Shown: piece after piece, positions 9,344 through 19,891 of the stretch | Layout of the letters: each line of letters starts with the position of its first letter | Numbering within the stretch: the stretch's first letter is position 1 | Assembly: GCA_039177505.1 (NCBI GenBank) | Contig: JBCDFR010000008.1 | Coordinates: forward strand, 1-64,000 | Direction of reading: 5' to 3' | Source of the DNA: JABSQH01 sp039177505 | GTDB taxonomy: Bacteria; Actinomycetota; Acidimicrobiia; Acidimicrobiales; Ilumatobacteraceae | DNA: 64,000 nucleotides | Program-made: the position numbers and the translations under genes | Notes under the pieces: generated by a model | The model's input: only the letters and a program-made list of their open reading frames with translations | Told to the model about the DNA's origin: nothing | Databases searched by the model: none

Positions 9344-11862
9344 CCGTCAAGCTCCCCGACCTGCCGATCCGCGACGCGCTCCCGGCGCTCGTCGACGCAC
9401 TCGCCACGCAGCAACGAGCGATCCTCGTTGCACCCCCCGGCGCAGGCAAGACCACCGTGATCCCCGTGGCGCTGCTCGATCAGCCGTGGCGCGCCGACGG
9501 TCGCATCGTGATGCTCGAACCGCGGCGCCTAGCGGCGCGGGCGGCCGCCCGCCGTATGGCCGAGACGACGGGCACCGAGGTCGGTGATCTGGTCGGTTAT
9601 CAGACGCGCGACGAACGCCGGATCTCCGCACGCACCCGCATCGAGGTACTAACCGAAGGAATCCTCACGCGCCGACTGCAGCGCGATCCTGAGCTCCCAG
9701 GCGTGACGGCGGTCCTGTTCGACGAAGTCCACGAACGCAATGTGCCGACCGACCTCGGCATGGCGCTGCTCCTCGATGCGGCCGAGACGATCCGCCCGGA
9801 CCTGCGCATCGTCGCCATGTCGGCGACGCCGGACATCGAGTCGCTGGTGGCGTTCCTCGACGCTCCAGTCGTGGAGAGTGCCGGCCGATCATTCGATGTA
9901 GACATTCGATGGTCTGGATCCGCGGCGACCACACGGAGCCGCCAGAAAGGACGCGCCGGTTCTCGCGCCCGCCGTGCGGGGGCCGGTGGAAGGAACGACC
10001 TCGTGCAGTCGACCACTGCGGCGACGATCGGCGCCCTTGCCGACGACGACGGCGACGTGCTCATCTTTCTTCCGGGGATCGGGGAGATCCGTCGCGTCGA
10101 GTCGGCGCTAGAGGCGGCGGTCGGCCCGAACGTCGATGTGTTCGCCCTCGCCGGTGCGCTCGATCGCCGTCTCCAGGACCAGGCGCTCGCACCGTCAGCC
10201 GCCGGACGGCGCCGCGTCGTCTTGGCCACCGACATCGCCGAGACCTCCCTCACGGTCGCGGGCATCCGCATCGTGATCGACGCCGGTTTGAGCCGCGAAC
10301 CACGTTTCGACCCCCGAACCGGAATGACCCGGCTGACCACGGTGACTGCGAGCCGTGCGTCTGCCGACCAGCGAGCCGGTCGCGCGGGCCGCACCGCCCC
10401 GGGTGTTGCGTACCGGCTGTGGAGCAAGGTCGAGCACTCGAGTCGAGCCCGCTACCGGACCCCAGAGATCGAGTCGGTCGAACTTGCAGGCGTTGCGCTC
10501 GAGCTCGCCGCATGGGGCGACCGACCTCGGTTCATCGACGACCCACCAGCGGGCGCACTCGATCAGGCCGGGCAACTGCTCGCCGACCTCGGTGCGGTCG
10601 GTGACGACGGTGCGATCACCGGGCTCGGCCGCACGATGCTCGACCTGCCGGTCCACCCACGATTGGCACGAATGATCGCCGGCGCGCAGAACTACACCGC
10701 GTGTGCGGTCGCTGCGCTCCTCGACGACCGCGACATCTTCGGCGGCCGCCCCGAAGATCGCCCGGCCGACTTGGCGCTTCGGTTGGCCGTAGTGGCCGGG
10801 CAACACGGATTCGCCGGCGCAGACCGCAACGGCGTGGCCCGGATCGTCGACCGCACACGCGATCTGGTGCGACGCGCGGGGCTACACGGAACACTCGACG
10901 ACATCGACCCCGACCAGACTGGCGCATTGCTACTGCTGGCGTACCCGGATCGACTCGCGGGTCAACGTCGACCAGGGCAGTACCAGCTTCGCAACGGCAC
11001 CGGCGCATGGCTTCCCGACGACGACAGCCTGGCGCACGAGCCCTTCGTCGTCGCTGCGGATCTCGATGGCAAACGCGACCGTGCACGGATCCGGCTCGGC
11101 GCCGCACTCGAGGAGGCGGACATCATCAACCGCCACGGCGACGAGATCGAGGCGCGCAATACGATCCGTTGGGACCGCGATCGCGGCGACCTCGTCGAGA
11201 CGATCGAACGTCGTCTCGGAGCGATTCGCTTGGCCACCAGTTCGGGCCCGCCACCGCCCGGCGAGGAAACTACGGCAGCGCTCCTCACAAGGGTGCGCGA
11301 CACCGATCTCGGCGCCCTTTCCTGGAGCGATGCTGCCACTGCGCTGCGGGCGCGGGTGACCTTCCTCCATCAGACGATCGGTGAACCCTGGCCGAACTGG
11401 TCGACAGCTGGGTTGCGGTCCACGCTCGACGAGTGGCTTGCTCCGTTCCTGCACGGAGCCCGCCGGATCGGCGACGTCGAGGCGCTGGACATGGTGACGG
11501 TGTTGCGAGCACAGCTCCCGTGGCCACAGGGCGCCGAACTCGACGAGCTGGCGCCGCCCACGCTGCAGCTACCGGCTGGGCGCGAGGTACCGCTCGACTA
11601 CGACGGCGACGAACCGGCCGCGGCGGTCCGGGTGCAGGACCTCTTCGGCCTCGACGAACACCCGACCGCAGCGGGCCGCATGATCCGGCTGTCGCTGCTC
11701 TCCCCCGCGGATCGGCCACTCCAGGTCACCACCGACCTGCCAGGTTTCTGGCGTGGCACGTGGACCGACGTCCGCAAGGACATGGCCGGCCGCTACCCCA
11801 AACACCAATGGCCGGAGCACCCCGAGCGGGCCGCGCCGCGCCGGCTGAAGGGCGACCGATGA
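9340..11862 (+). CDS. hrpB: ATP-dependent RNA helicase HrpB
   Basis: 840 residues from the GTG at 9340 inside the stop of the preceding gene. DExH helicase of the HrpB family: Walker A APPGAGKTT at 32-40, DEVHERN (motif II), AMSATPD (motif III), then a second RecA domain with LATDIAETSLTVAGI and QRAGRAGR (motif VI), a winged-helix/ratchet region, and the C-terminal HrpB domain ending in WPEHPERAAPRR. HrpB enzymes are cytosolic, RNA-processing-like helicases whose physiological role is still poorly defined. The ATGA at its end starts the TauE gene, so three genes (8831-12596) form a translationally coupled unit. Confidence 0.93.
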   Translation: MTVKLPDLPIRDALPALVDALATQQRAILVAPPGAGKTTVIPVALLDQPWRADGRIVMLEPRRLAARAAARRMAETTGTEVGDLVGYQTRDERRISARTRIEVLTEGILTRRLQRDPELPGVTAVLFDEVHERNVPTDLGMALLLDAAETIRPDLRIVAMSATPDIESLVAFLDAPVVESAGRSFDVDIRWSGSAATTRSRQKGRAGSRARRAGAGGRNDLVQSTTAATIGALADDDGDVLIFLPGIGEIRRVESALEAAVGPNVDVFALAGALDRRLQDQALAPSAAGRRRVVLATDIAETSLTVAGIRIVIDAGLSREPRFDPRTGMTRLTTVTASRASADQRAGRAGRTAPGVAYRLWSKVEHSSRARYRTPEIESVELAGVALELAAWGDRPRFIDDPPAGALDQAGQLLADLGAVGDDGAITGLGRTMLDLPVHPRLARMIAGAQNYTACAVAALLDDRDIFGGRPEDRPADLALRLAVVAGQHGFAGADRNGVARIVDRTRDLVRRAGLHGTLDDIDPDQTGALLLLAYPDRLAGQRRPGQYQLRNGTGAWLPDDDSLAHEPFVVAADLDGKRDRARIRLGAALEEADIINRHGDEIEARNTIRWDRDRGDLVETIERRLGAIRLATSSGPPPPGEETTAALLTRVRDTDLGALSWSDAATALRARVTFLHQTIGEPWPNWSTAGLRSTLDEWLAPFLHGARRIGDVEALDMVTVLRAQLPWPQGAELDELAPPTLQLPAGREVPLDYDGDEPAAAVRVQDLFGLDEHPTAAGRMIRLSLLSPADRPLQVTTDLPGFWRGTWTDVRKDMAGRYPKHQWPEHPERAAPRRLKGDR

Positions 11863-12596
11863 TCGCCTCGTCAATTGCGGGTCTATGGCTGCCGACGGCG
11901 TTGGCCTGCGTGGCACTCACCTACGTCGGTGCCGCCATCCAGGCGACCCTCGGAATCGGGCTCGGGATGCTCGCCGCGCCGATCTTGGCGTTGATCGACC
12001 CTTCGTTCGTGCCGGTGGTCATCGTGATCTCGGTGCTCCCGGTGTCGGTCGCCGTCGCCGTGGCCGATCGAGCACACGTGGAGACCAAGGGGATCGGAAT
12101 GGCGCTGCTCGGCCGCGTTCCCGGGGTCGCAGTCGGTGCGTTCCTGGTCGCGCACATCTCCGACAGCGTGCTGTCGATTCTGGTGGCCGCCGCAGTGCTG
12201 GCCGGCGTGGCCGCGTCGATCACGACCCGTCGGTTTCAACCGACCCCTTCGGCGCTCTTCGGCGCTGGATTCGGCTCGGGTATCACGGGCACGGCGGTCG
12301 GCATCGGCGGGCCGCCGATGGCGCTCACCTACCAGCACGACGACCCCGCCCGGATGCGTTCGTCGCTCTCGGCGTTCTTTGCCGTCGGCACCGTGCTCTC
12401 GATCGTCGCGCTGACGGTGGCCGACCAGATCGGCCGTCACGAGCTCGAGCTGACGGCGTTGGTCTTCCCGGCGGTAATGCTCGGCTGGTGGACCGCACGG
12501 TTGCTCCAACACCGCGTGCCGACCGAAGCGATCCGGCCGATCGTGTTGGCCCTCTGTACGTTCTCCGCGGTCGCGCTGCTCGTACAAACCATCTGA
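11859..12596 (+). CDS. TauE/SafE-family membrane transporter
   Basis: 245 residues from the ATG at 11859, overlapping the hrpB stop by 4 bp. About eight hydrophobic segments are visible, in two halves that each carry the glycine-rich TauE signature: IQATLGIGLGMLAAPIL in the first and GFGSGITGTAVGIGGPPMAL in the second. Family members export or import anionic sulphur compounds (sulfite, sulfoacetate, sulfolactate) or other organic anions. No sulphonate genes are nearby, so the substrate is not assignable. Cytoplasmic membrane protein. Confidence 0.85.
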   Translation: MIASSIAGLWLPTALACVALTYVGAAIQATLGIGLGMLAAPILALIDPSFVPVVIVISVLPVSVAVAVADRAHVETKGIGMALLGRVPGVAVGAFLVAHISDSVLSILVAAAVLAGVAASITTRRFQPTPSALFGAGFGSGITGTAVGIGGPPMALTYQHDDPARMRSSLSAFFAVGTVLSIVALTVADQIGRHELELTALVFPAVMLGWWTARLLQHRVPTEAIRPIVLALCTFSAVALLVQTI

Positions 12597-12650
12597 TCGC
12601 CCGAGTCGATCGGCTGCGCGACGAAGCGCCTCCGCCGTAGGCTCGATGAG

Positions 12651-14305
<1,655 letters not shown>

Positions 14306-14309
<4 letters not shown>

Positions 14310-15211
14310 ATCAAGCTCTGCATCGCCGCACGGGTGGCGGCGGCTTCGTCGGGGTCGCCCGGGAATTCGGCCGCACCGAAGTCGGTCACGCCGATTTCGC
14401 CCAGCGCAGCGACGCGCTCGGTCACCTCCGCGGCACCGCCGACGATGGCGAGGTCTTCTGGGCCCTTGACCCCCTCGCGGTCGAGCATGGCTCGATACGC
14501 GGGCAGACCGCCGTACACCTCGAACACGGTCGCCGCCCGCGCCCGCGCGGCATCGGGGTCGTCGGTGACACACACCGGCAGCGCTGCGATCACGCGCGGT
14601 GTCGGCCGCTCGGCCGCCTCGGCTGCAGCATTGATCGTCGGCACGATGTGATCAGCGAGGGTCTTCGGACCCGTGCACCATGTGACCGTGCCGTCGGCGA
14701 GCTCAGCGGTGACCTTCAACATCTGCGGTCCCAATGCGGCGACGACGACCGAGAACGGCGGCGCTCCGCCCGCCGTCAGGGCTCCCTGGGTGGAGTAGGC
14801 CTCACCCTGGTACCTCACGGGCTCACCGCGAGAGAGCGGTCCGAGAACACTGAGGTAGTCGCGCATGTGCCGCACGGGCTTGTCGTAGCTGAGCCCCATC
14901 ATCGTCTCGATCACGATTTGGTGGCTGAGCCCGATTCCGAGCGTCAATCGCCCGTCGCATGCCGCGCTGACGGTGAGACACTGCTGGGCGATCGCCATCG
15001 GATGCCTAGGGAAGGTCGGAACGACCGCCGTGCCGAGCTCGATCTCAGGTACCCCGCGACCGGCGACGGCCAACGCCGTCAACGCGTCGTGGCCGAAGAT
15101 GTTCGGGGTCCAGTAGCTGGCAAAGCCTTGTTCGTGTGCTTCGCGGACCTCGCCGACGATGTCGTCGAGGGTGCCAGTGTTGATCGCTGCTCCGAAGAAT
15201 CCGATGCGCAT
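14306..15211 (-). CDS. LLM-class F420-dependent oxidoreductase
   Basis: 301 residues beginning MRIGFFGAAINTGTLDDIV at the ATG at 15211. LLM TIM-barrel pattern: QGFASYWTPNIFGHDALTAL, LGTAVVPTFPRHPMAIAQQ, LGIGLSHQ and an AALGPQMLKVTAELADGTVTW segment, close to the MSMEG_4879-like F420 subfamily (recalled family). It probably uses reduced F420; the substrate is unknown. It converges with fumarase with a 4-bp overlap of stops. A crotonase relic lies just upstream, so the original operon may have been a fatty-acid or degradation unit now lost. Confidence 0.85.
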
Positions 15212-15244
15212 GGCCCGACCATACGGAACGGTGCGTCGCCAGCG

Positions 15245-15545
15245 TCAGCTGGAACGACCGACAGGCGCTTCGACCAGCGATTGCAGGTCGCGTTCGCCCT
15301 CGGGCGTCTGCCCGCCGACTGCCATGAACCGTTCGAGTCGGGGTCGATCTCGGTCGGAAGGTGCCCGATGACGTCGACGTCGAAGTGGGCGATGAACGAC
15401 TCCGGGTTGGCCGACTGGATCACGACCATCCGCACGCCGCCGTCGGTCGCCAGCCGAGCGAACTCGACCGCGAGACCGGGGAACAACTCGAGGTCGAGCA
15501 GGTTGACCGGCGGTTCGACGCAGGGAGCGGGAGCTACGACAAGCT
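15245..15545 (-). pseudogene. Enoyl-CoA hydratase/isomerase (crotonase) remnant
   Basis: Just past the ABC-F stop, the minus strand reads PPVNLLDLELFPGLAVEFARLA, then MVVIQSANPESFIAHFDVDVIGHLPTEIDPD, which is the N-terminal beta-alpha unit of a crotonase. The first 25-30 residues are missing. Near 15330-15345 the coding sense jumps frame into ERFMAVGGQTPEGERDLQSL and stops at 15245. The oxyanion-hole and catalytic regions are absent. It is a truncated, frameshifted relic of about 95 codons. The upstream end is taken where the frame loses similarity. Confidence 0.6.
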
Positions 15546-17150
15546 GACGAGTTCGAGCCAGTCGTCGGAGAAGTAGTCGAGCTGCCCCTCAGGCATCTGC
15601 AACACCTTGGTGGGCGCGAGCGCCCGTACGAAGTCGGTGTCGTGACTGACGAGAACAATGGCGCCCGGCCAGTCGACCAGCGCGTCGGCAACCGCCTGGC
15701 GCGACGGCGGATCGAGGTTGTTGGTCGGCTCGTCGAGCAGGAGCAGATTGTTCTTTCCAACCATCAGCATGGCCAACGCCAACTTGGTCTTCTCCCCGCC
15801 CGACAGCGTGCCGGCGTCCTGGAACACCTTGTCGCCCGAGAGCCCAAACATGCCGAGTAGGCCCCGCAGATGCGTCTCGCCGAGGTGTAGACCCGGCGGT
15901 ACCGCCTCGCGGATGTTGACGAGCAGCGACTGATCGGTCACCAAGTTGTCGTGCTCCTGCGCGTAGTACCCGGGGTGCACCTGGTAGCCGAACTCGAACG
16001 CGCCGCCGTTCGGCTCCGACTCACCCGCCAGAATTCGCAGCAAACTCGTTTTTCCGGCGCCGTTCAGACCGAGCACCAACAGCCGCTCGCCCCGACCGAG
16101 ATCGAAGTCGACCTGTTCGAATATCGGCGGGCCGCCGTAGTTCTTGGCCAGCGATTCACCGCGCAGCACGGTCGCCCCACACGACGGAGGGTCGGGGAAG
16201 CGGACCGCCATCTTGCGGGTCGATGTCGGCGCGTGTACGCGGTCGCGTTCGAGTCGGGCAATCCGCTTCTCGACACTGTGGGCCATGGCCGCCTTGGTCG
16301 CCTTGGCACCGAACCGGTCGACCACCGTCTGCAACCGATCGATCTCCTTGGACTGCTGGGCGGCGCGTTTGGCCTGCCGCGCCTCGTCCTCCGCCCGTGA
16401 TTTGACGTACTTGGAGTACGTACCGCGGTACTCGACCAGCTCACCGAGCGCCGACTCGGACGGCCGATCGAGGTGCAGCACCCTGGTGATCGACTCGTCG
16501 AGCAGATCGAGGTCGTGGCTGATCACGAGCAACGCTCCCTGGTACCCACGCAAGAAACCGAGCAGCCACTCCTTGGCGTCGATGTCGAGGTGGTTGGTCG
16601 GCTCGTCGAGACACAGCACGTCGGAGCCGGCGAACAGGATGCGGGCAAGTTCGACACGGCGGCGCTCACCACCCGAGAGCGTGCTGATCGGCAGGTCGAG
16701 TCGATCGTTCGGTACACCGAGACCGGCAGCCATCGCTCGTGCCTCGCTCTCGGCCGCATAGCCGCCATTGACGCGAAACCGCTCTTCGGCAGCCGTGTAG
16801 CGCCCCACGTTGCGATCGTCGGCTCGCTCCTCCATGGCGATGCGCAGCTTCTCGATGCGGACGAGCTCCTCGTCGATGCCGCGGCCGGACAACACGTGGG
16901 TGACACACGTGCGGCCAGCGAGCGCCTCGTCGATCCGCGGATCCTGTGGCAGGTAGCCGAATCCACCGGTGCGCACGACCCGCCCTCCGGCCGGCTCGGC
17001 AGCACCGCCGAGCACCTTGAATAGCGAGGTTTTTCCGGCACCGTTTCGACCAACGATGCCCACCTTGTCGCGTGGCGCAACTGCAAAACTGACGCGCTCG
17101 AGCAACAATCGTCCGCCGACCTCGACCGAGATGTCCTGCGCCTGGAGCAC
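15534..17150 (-). CDS. ABC-F family ATPase (ribosome-associated type)
   Basis: 538 residues with two ABC domains and no membrane segments. Walker A GRNGAGKTS near residue 36 and GLNGAGKTS near 360; signatures LSGGERRRVELAR and LSGGEKTKLALAM; Walker B VLCLDEPTNHLD and LLLLDEPTNNLD. The inter-domain linker (about 240-310) is charged and rich in Arg, Lys and Glu, as in the P-site tRNA interaction motif of ABC-F proteins. These act on ribosomes (translation factor or antibiotic protection) rather than in transport. No resistance gene is nearby, so a housekeeping EttA/Uup-like role is more likely. Confidence 0.93.
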   Translation of the reverse strand: MLQAQDISVEVGGRLLLERVSFAVAPRDKVGIVGRNGAGKTSLFKVLGGAAEPAGGRVVRTGGFGYLPQDPRIDEALAGRTCVTHVLSGRGIDEELVRIEKLRIAMEERADDRNVGRYTAAEERFRVNGGYAAESEARAMAAGLGVPNDRLDLPISTLSGGERRRVELARILFAGSDVLCLDEPTNHLDIDAKEWLLGFLRGYQGALLVISHDLDLLDESITRVLHLDRPSESALGELVEYRGTYSKYVKSRAEDEARQAKRAAQQSKEIDRLQTVVDRFGAKATKAAMAHSVEKRIARLERDRVHAPTSTRKMAVRFPDPPSCGATVLRGESLAKNYGGPPIFEQVDFDLGRGERLLVLGLNGAGKTSLLRILAGESEPNGGAFEFGYQVHPGYYAQEHDNLVTDQSLLVNIREAVPPGLHLGETHLRGLLGMFGLSGDKVFQDAGTLSGGEKTKLALAMLMVGKNNLLLLDEPTNNLDPPSRQAVADALVDWPGAIVLVSHDTDFVRALAPTKVLQMPEGQLDYFSDDWLELVSLS

Positions 17151-17170
17151 CGGTCCAGGCTACGAGCCGT

Positions 17171-18568
17171 TTACGGCGTCGTTCCGCCTGTTTCGCCGCC
17201 CGCTGAACCGCCACCGGGATCGCCGCCCGTGTCACCACCGGTCGAACCACCACCAGTGCCGCCACCGGGATCGCCGCCCGTGTCACCACCGGTCGAACCA
17301 CCACCGGTTGCACCACCATCTGCGCCACCATCTGCACCGCCACCGGAATCGCCGCCCGTGTCACCACCGGTCGAACCACCACCGGTTGCACCACCATCTG
17401 CACCACCACCGGTGTCACCGCCTGTGTCACCACCGGTCGAACCACCACCGGTGTCACCGCCTGTGTCACCACCGCTGCCGGTATCACCCGTTCCCGTGTC
17501 GCCGCCGGTCGAACCGTCACTACCCAGGCCGCCGGTGTCGCCGGCAGTGTCCGACTCCCCGGTATCGCCCGTGCCGGTGTCACCCGCGTCACCGGGATCG
17601 CCGACGTCGCTACCGCCGCCAACGGTGCCGGCCGGCGGCGTGGTGGCACCGACGTCGCCGGCACTGGGCGAACCAGAGCCGGAGCTGCCCGTGCCGCTCG
17701 CCGAGCCCGAGAAGGAACCACCTGATCCACTCGACGACGAACTCGACCCGCCACCGCCGATCGAGCCCCCAGCCGCGATCGCCGAATCGTCGCGGAACTC
17801 TGCGCCAAGACACTCGCCGACACCCAGGCGCGGCCCGAGCTCGGCGGCAATCGACTCGACCAGCGCCTGACGACCACGGTTGCTGGGGTGCAGCCCGTCA
17901 CCACTGAGCATCCCCGGCTCTTCTGACAGACTCGTCCAGTCGACGACGGTGACAAAGGAGAACTCGTCGGCGAGCCGGTTGATCACCTCGTTGACCTCGA
18001 AGTAGTTGCTCCGATAGAGCGCAACGCTGACGAGAATCGTCGGCCGGGGAGAGAGACGCGTGAGGATCTCGCGCAGTTCCGCCTCGTACTGGACAGGATC
18101 ACCCCGATAGTTGGTCCCGAGAAAAACCGCAGCGACATCCCACTCGCCGTCAGGCGAGAACGGATCGAGCATCTCGTCGAGCACTTGGTTGCCGAACTCG
18201 ACGCTACGACTCGGTTCGGCTTCGACGGCCACCGTCCAGCCGAGCGGAACCAGCACATCACACATCTGGCCGCCATAACGCGTCGACGTGCCAGCGAAGA
18301 TCGAGTCACCAATCGCCAAGAAGCGATTGCCATCGACCTGCTCGCCGATCAGCAAGATCTCGTTGCCCTCCTCGTCGACCGGACGCGGGATGACCGTGAT
18401 GGGTCTTTGATCGCCCGCGACGGTGTCGGGCACCGCACCAACACCGCCGATCGTCGCCGACGGCGCCGGCAACGTCGAGTCCGGCGCGGCGGCCTCGGTG
18501 GCGCCACACGCGGCGACGCCAAGCGAGCCGAGAGCGACCAGCGCAGCAGAGGTTCGACCGATGGGCAT
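17171..18568 (-). CDS. SGNH/GDSL-hydrolase lipoprotein with a long Gly/Thr/Asp/Ser repeat tail
   Basis: 465 residues from the ATG at 18568. Lipoprotein signal with Cys21 after GVAA. SGNH blocks are present: FLAIGDSIFAG (Ser89), the block III-like FLGTNY (Asn153) and DGLHPS (Asp224, His227). The hydrolase ends near residue 270. Residues 271-465 are low complexity: a serine/glycine stretch followed by tandem GGD/TGG repeats, including four copies of GGGSTGGDTGGD. Family members deacylate or deacetylate lipids or glycans; this one should act outside the membrane. The tail resembles a flexible spacer. It is upstream of and divergent from ppk2. Confidence 0.85.
   Translation of the reverse strand: MPIGRTSAALVALGSLGVAACGATEAAAPDSTLPAPSATIGGVGAVPDTVAGDQRPITVIPRPVDEEGNEILLIGEQVDGNRFLAIGDSIFAGTSTRYGGQMCDVLVPLGWTVAVEAEPSRSVEFGNQVLDEMLDPFSPDGEWDVAAVFLGTNYRGDPVQYEAELREILTRLSPRPTILVSVALYRSNYFEVNEVINRLADEFSFVTVVDWTSLSEEPGMLSGDGLHPSNRGRQALVESIAAELGPRLGVGECLGAEFRDDSAIAAGGSIGGGGSSSSSSGSGGSFSGSASGTGSSGSGSPSAGDVGATTPPAGTVGGGSDVGDPGDAGDTGTGDTGESDTAGDTGGLGSDGSTGGDTGTGDTGSGGDTGGDTGGGSTGGDTGGDTGGGADGGATGGGSTGGDTGGDSGGGADGGADGGATGGGSTGGDTGGDPGGGTGGGSTGGDTGGDPGGGSAGGETGGTTP
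17190..17545 (-). repeat. In-frame tandem repeats encoding GGDTGG-type tail
   Basis: Degenerate direct repeats, units of about 18-54 bp built from ccaccggt, gtcaccaccggtcg and atctgcaccacc blocks. They keep the reading frame of the lipoprotein and encode its GGGSTGGDTGGD/GGGADGG tail. Unit boundaries vary, and adjacent units (for example around 17290-17340 and 17380-17410) are near copies, as expected from slippage or recombination. Repeat number is likely to differ between strains and to be hard to assemble. Confidence 0.85.
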
Positions 18569-18665
18569 CCCTCTATTGAAGCGCCTCAGACCCCGTCCGA
18601 CGTGTCGCCCGACCTGTGTCACGTCGTCTACGCGATTGGCCCCAGGCACATGGCATCCTGACTCG

Positions 18666-19490
18666 ATGGGCAAACCGACCGTTCCGACGACGATCGCTGA
18701 GATGGAAGATGGCTCGCTGTATGCCAAAACGATCGGCAAGAAGCGGTACCGCAAGGAGCTGCGCAACCTGCAGATCGAGCTACTCAAGCTGCAACGCTGG
18801 GTGATCGATACCGGCCAGCGATTGGTGCTGGTCTTCGAAGGGCGCGACGCCGCCGGCAAGGGCGGGGCGATCAAGCGCTTCACCGAGCACTTGAACCCCC
18901 GCGGCGCACGGGTTGCCGCGCTCCCCAAACCCAGCGACGTCGAGCAGACCCAGTGGTATTTCCAGCGGTACATCAAACACCTACCGCACGGCGGCGAGAT
19001 CGTGTTCTTCGATCGGTCGTGGTACAACCGCGCCGGCGTCGAGACAGTGATGGGGTTCTGCACGCCGCGCGAACACGCCGAGTTTCTGCGCCAAGCACCA
19101 TGGTTCGAAGAGAGCCTTGTCGCATCGGGAACGCATCTATTCAAGCTGTGGTTCACAGTGAGCCACGACGAGCAGCGGGAGCGCTTCGCGGCCCGCCAGA
19201 ACGATCCGCTCAGGCGATGGAAGCTGTCGCCGATCGACGAAGCCTCGATCGATCGCTACGACGACTACACACGGGCACGTAACCAGATGCTCTCGTACAC
19301 CGATCGCCCCGGCACGCCGTGGACGGTGATCAACTCGAACGACAAGAAACGAGCGCGCATCGGGTCGATCCGCCACGTGCTCAGCTCACTCGACTATCCG
19401 GACAAAGACGCCGCCGTTGCTTCGCCCCCCGACCCGACGGTCGCACGGCCTGCCGCCGACATCGACATCCCTGTCGACATGGCTGATTGA
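18666..19490 (+). CDS. ppk2: Polyphosphate kinase 2
   Basis: 274 residues from the ATG at 18666. PPK2 family: Walker A FEGRDAAGKGG at 57-67, the Walker B-like IVFFDRSWYNRAGVE near 115-130, and the lid ARQNDPLRRWKLSPID. Length and single-domain form fit class I PPK2, which moves phosphate between polyphosphate and nucleoside diphosphates. The C-terminal 35 residues are proline/aspartate rich and probably disordered. It is divergent from the SGNH lipoprotein gene with 97 bp between starts. Nucleotide preference (ADP or GDP) is not readable here. Confidence 0.92.
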   Translation: MGKPTVPTTIAEMEDGSLYAKTIGKKRYRKELRNLQIELLKLQRWVIDTGQRLVLVFEGRDAAGKGGAIKRFTEHLNPRGARVAALPKPSDVEQTQWYFQRYIKHLPHGGEIVFFDRSWYNRAGVETVMGFCTPREHAEFLRQAPWFEESLVASGTHLFKLWFTVSHDEQRERFAARQNDPLRRWKLSPIDEASIDRYDDYTRARNQMLSYTDRPGTPWTVINSNDKKRARIGSIRHVLSSLDYPDKDAAVASPPDPTVARPAADIDIPVDMAD

Positions 19491-19620
19491 GCACCCGCGG
19501 TGGCGACCGATCGCGCGATCGTGTGACGATTCGGTCAGCCGCATGACAGGTATGACACGGTTCGGCGCGATCTCCGACGTACGCGAGCGGCGGTGTCGCA
19601 AGGTGCGATAACAACACAGC

Positions 19621-19833
19621 ATGGAGTTGCGCCGACAGACCTGGGCACGAGCGTTTCGAGTCGCCGTCATCGTCTCGGTTGTCGCCGCAGTCGCGGCCGT
19701 CATGGCAGCGGCAATCGATGTGCCACAGGTTGCGATCGTGCTCACCGTGATCATCGTGGCGTTCGGCGTCAGCTGGGTATCGACTGGACGCGTGATGCAG
19801 CAGAGCCAGCCCGACATAGTCGGTCCTAACTGA
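19621..19833 (+). CDS. Small two-helix membrane protein
   Basis: 70 residues from an ATG with AAGGTG about 15 bp upstream. A basic N-terminus (RRQTWARAFR) precedes two hydrophobic stretches, about 14-31 and 37-53, then a polar tail. It has no recognised domain. It lies between ppk2 and an LLM gene on the same strand, with 130 bp before and 58 bp after, so it may have its own promoter. Function unknown; the clear membrane topology and codon pattern make it a probable gene. Confidence 0.6.
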   Translation: MELRRQTWARAFRVAVIVSVVAAVAAVMAAAIDVPQVAIVLTVIIVAFGVSWVSTGRVMQQSQPDIVGPN

Positions 19834-19891
19834 CCGGCACTCCCGCGACCTGATCTCGCCCGGCGCACGGCCCGGGTGCGAGGATCGACAG

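Noticed and set aside
17190..17545. CRISPR array suggested by regular repeats
   Set aside because: The repeats are in frame, unevenly spaced, lack unique spacers and encode the lipoprotein tail.
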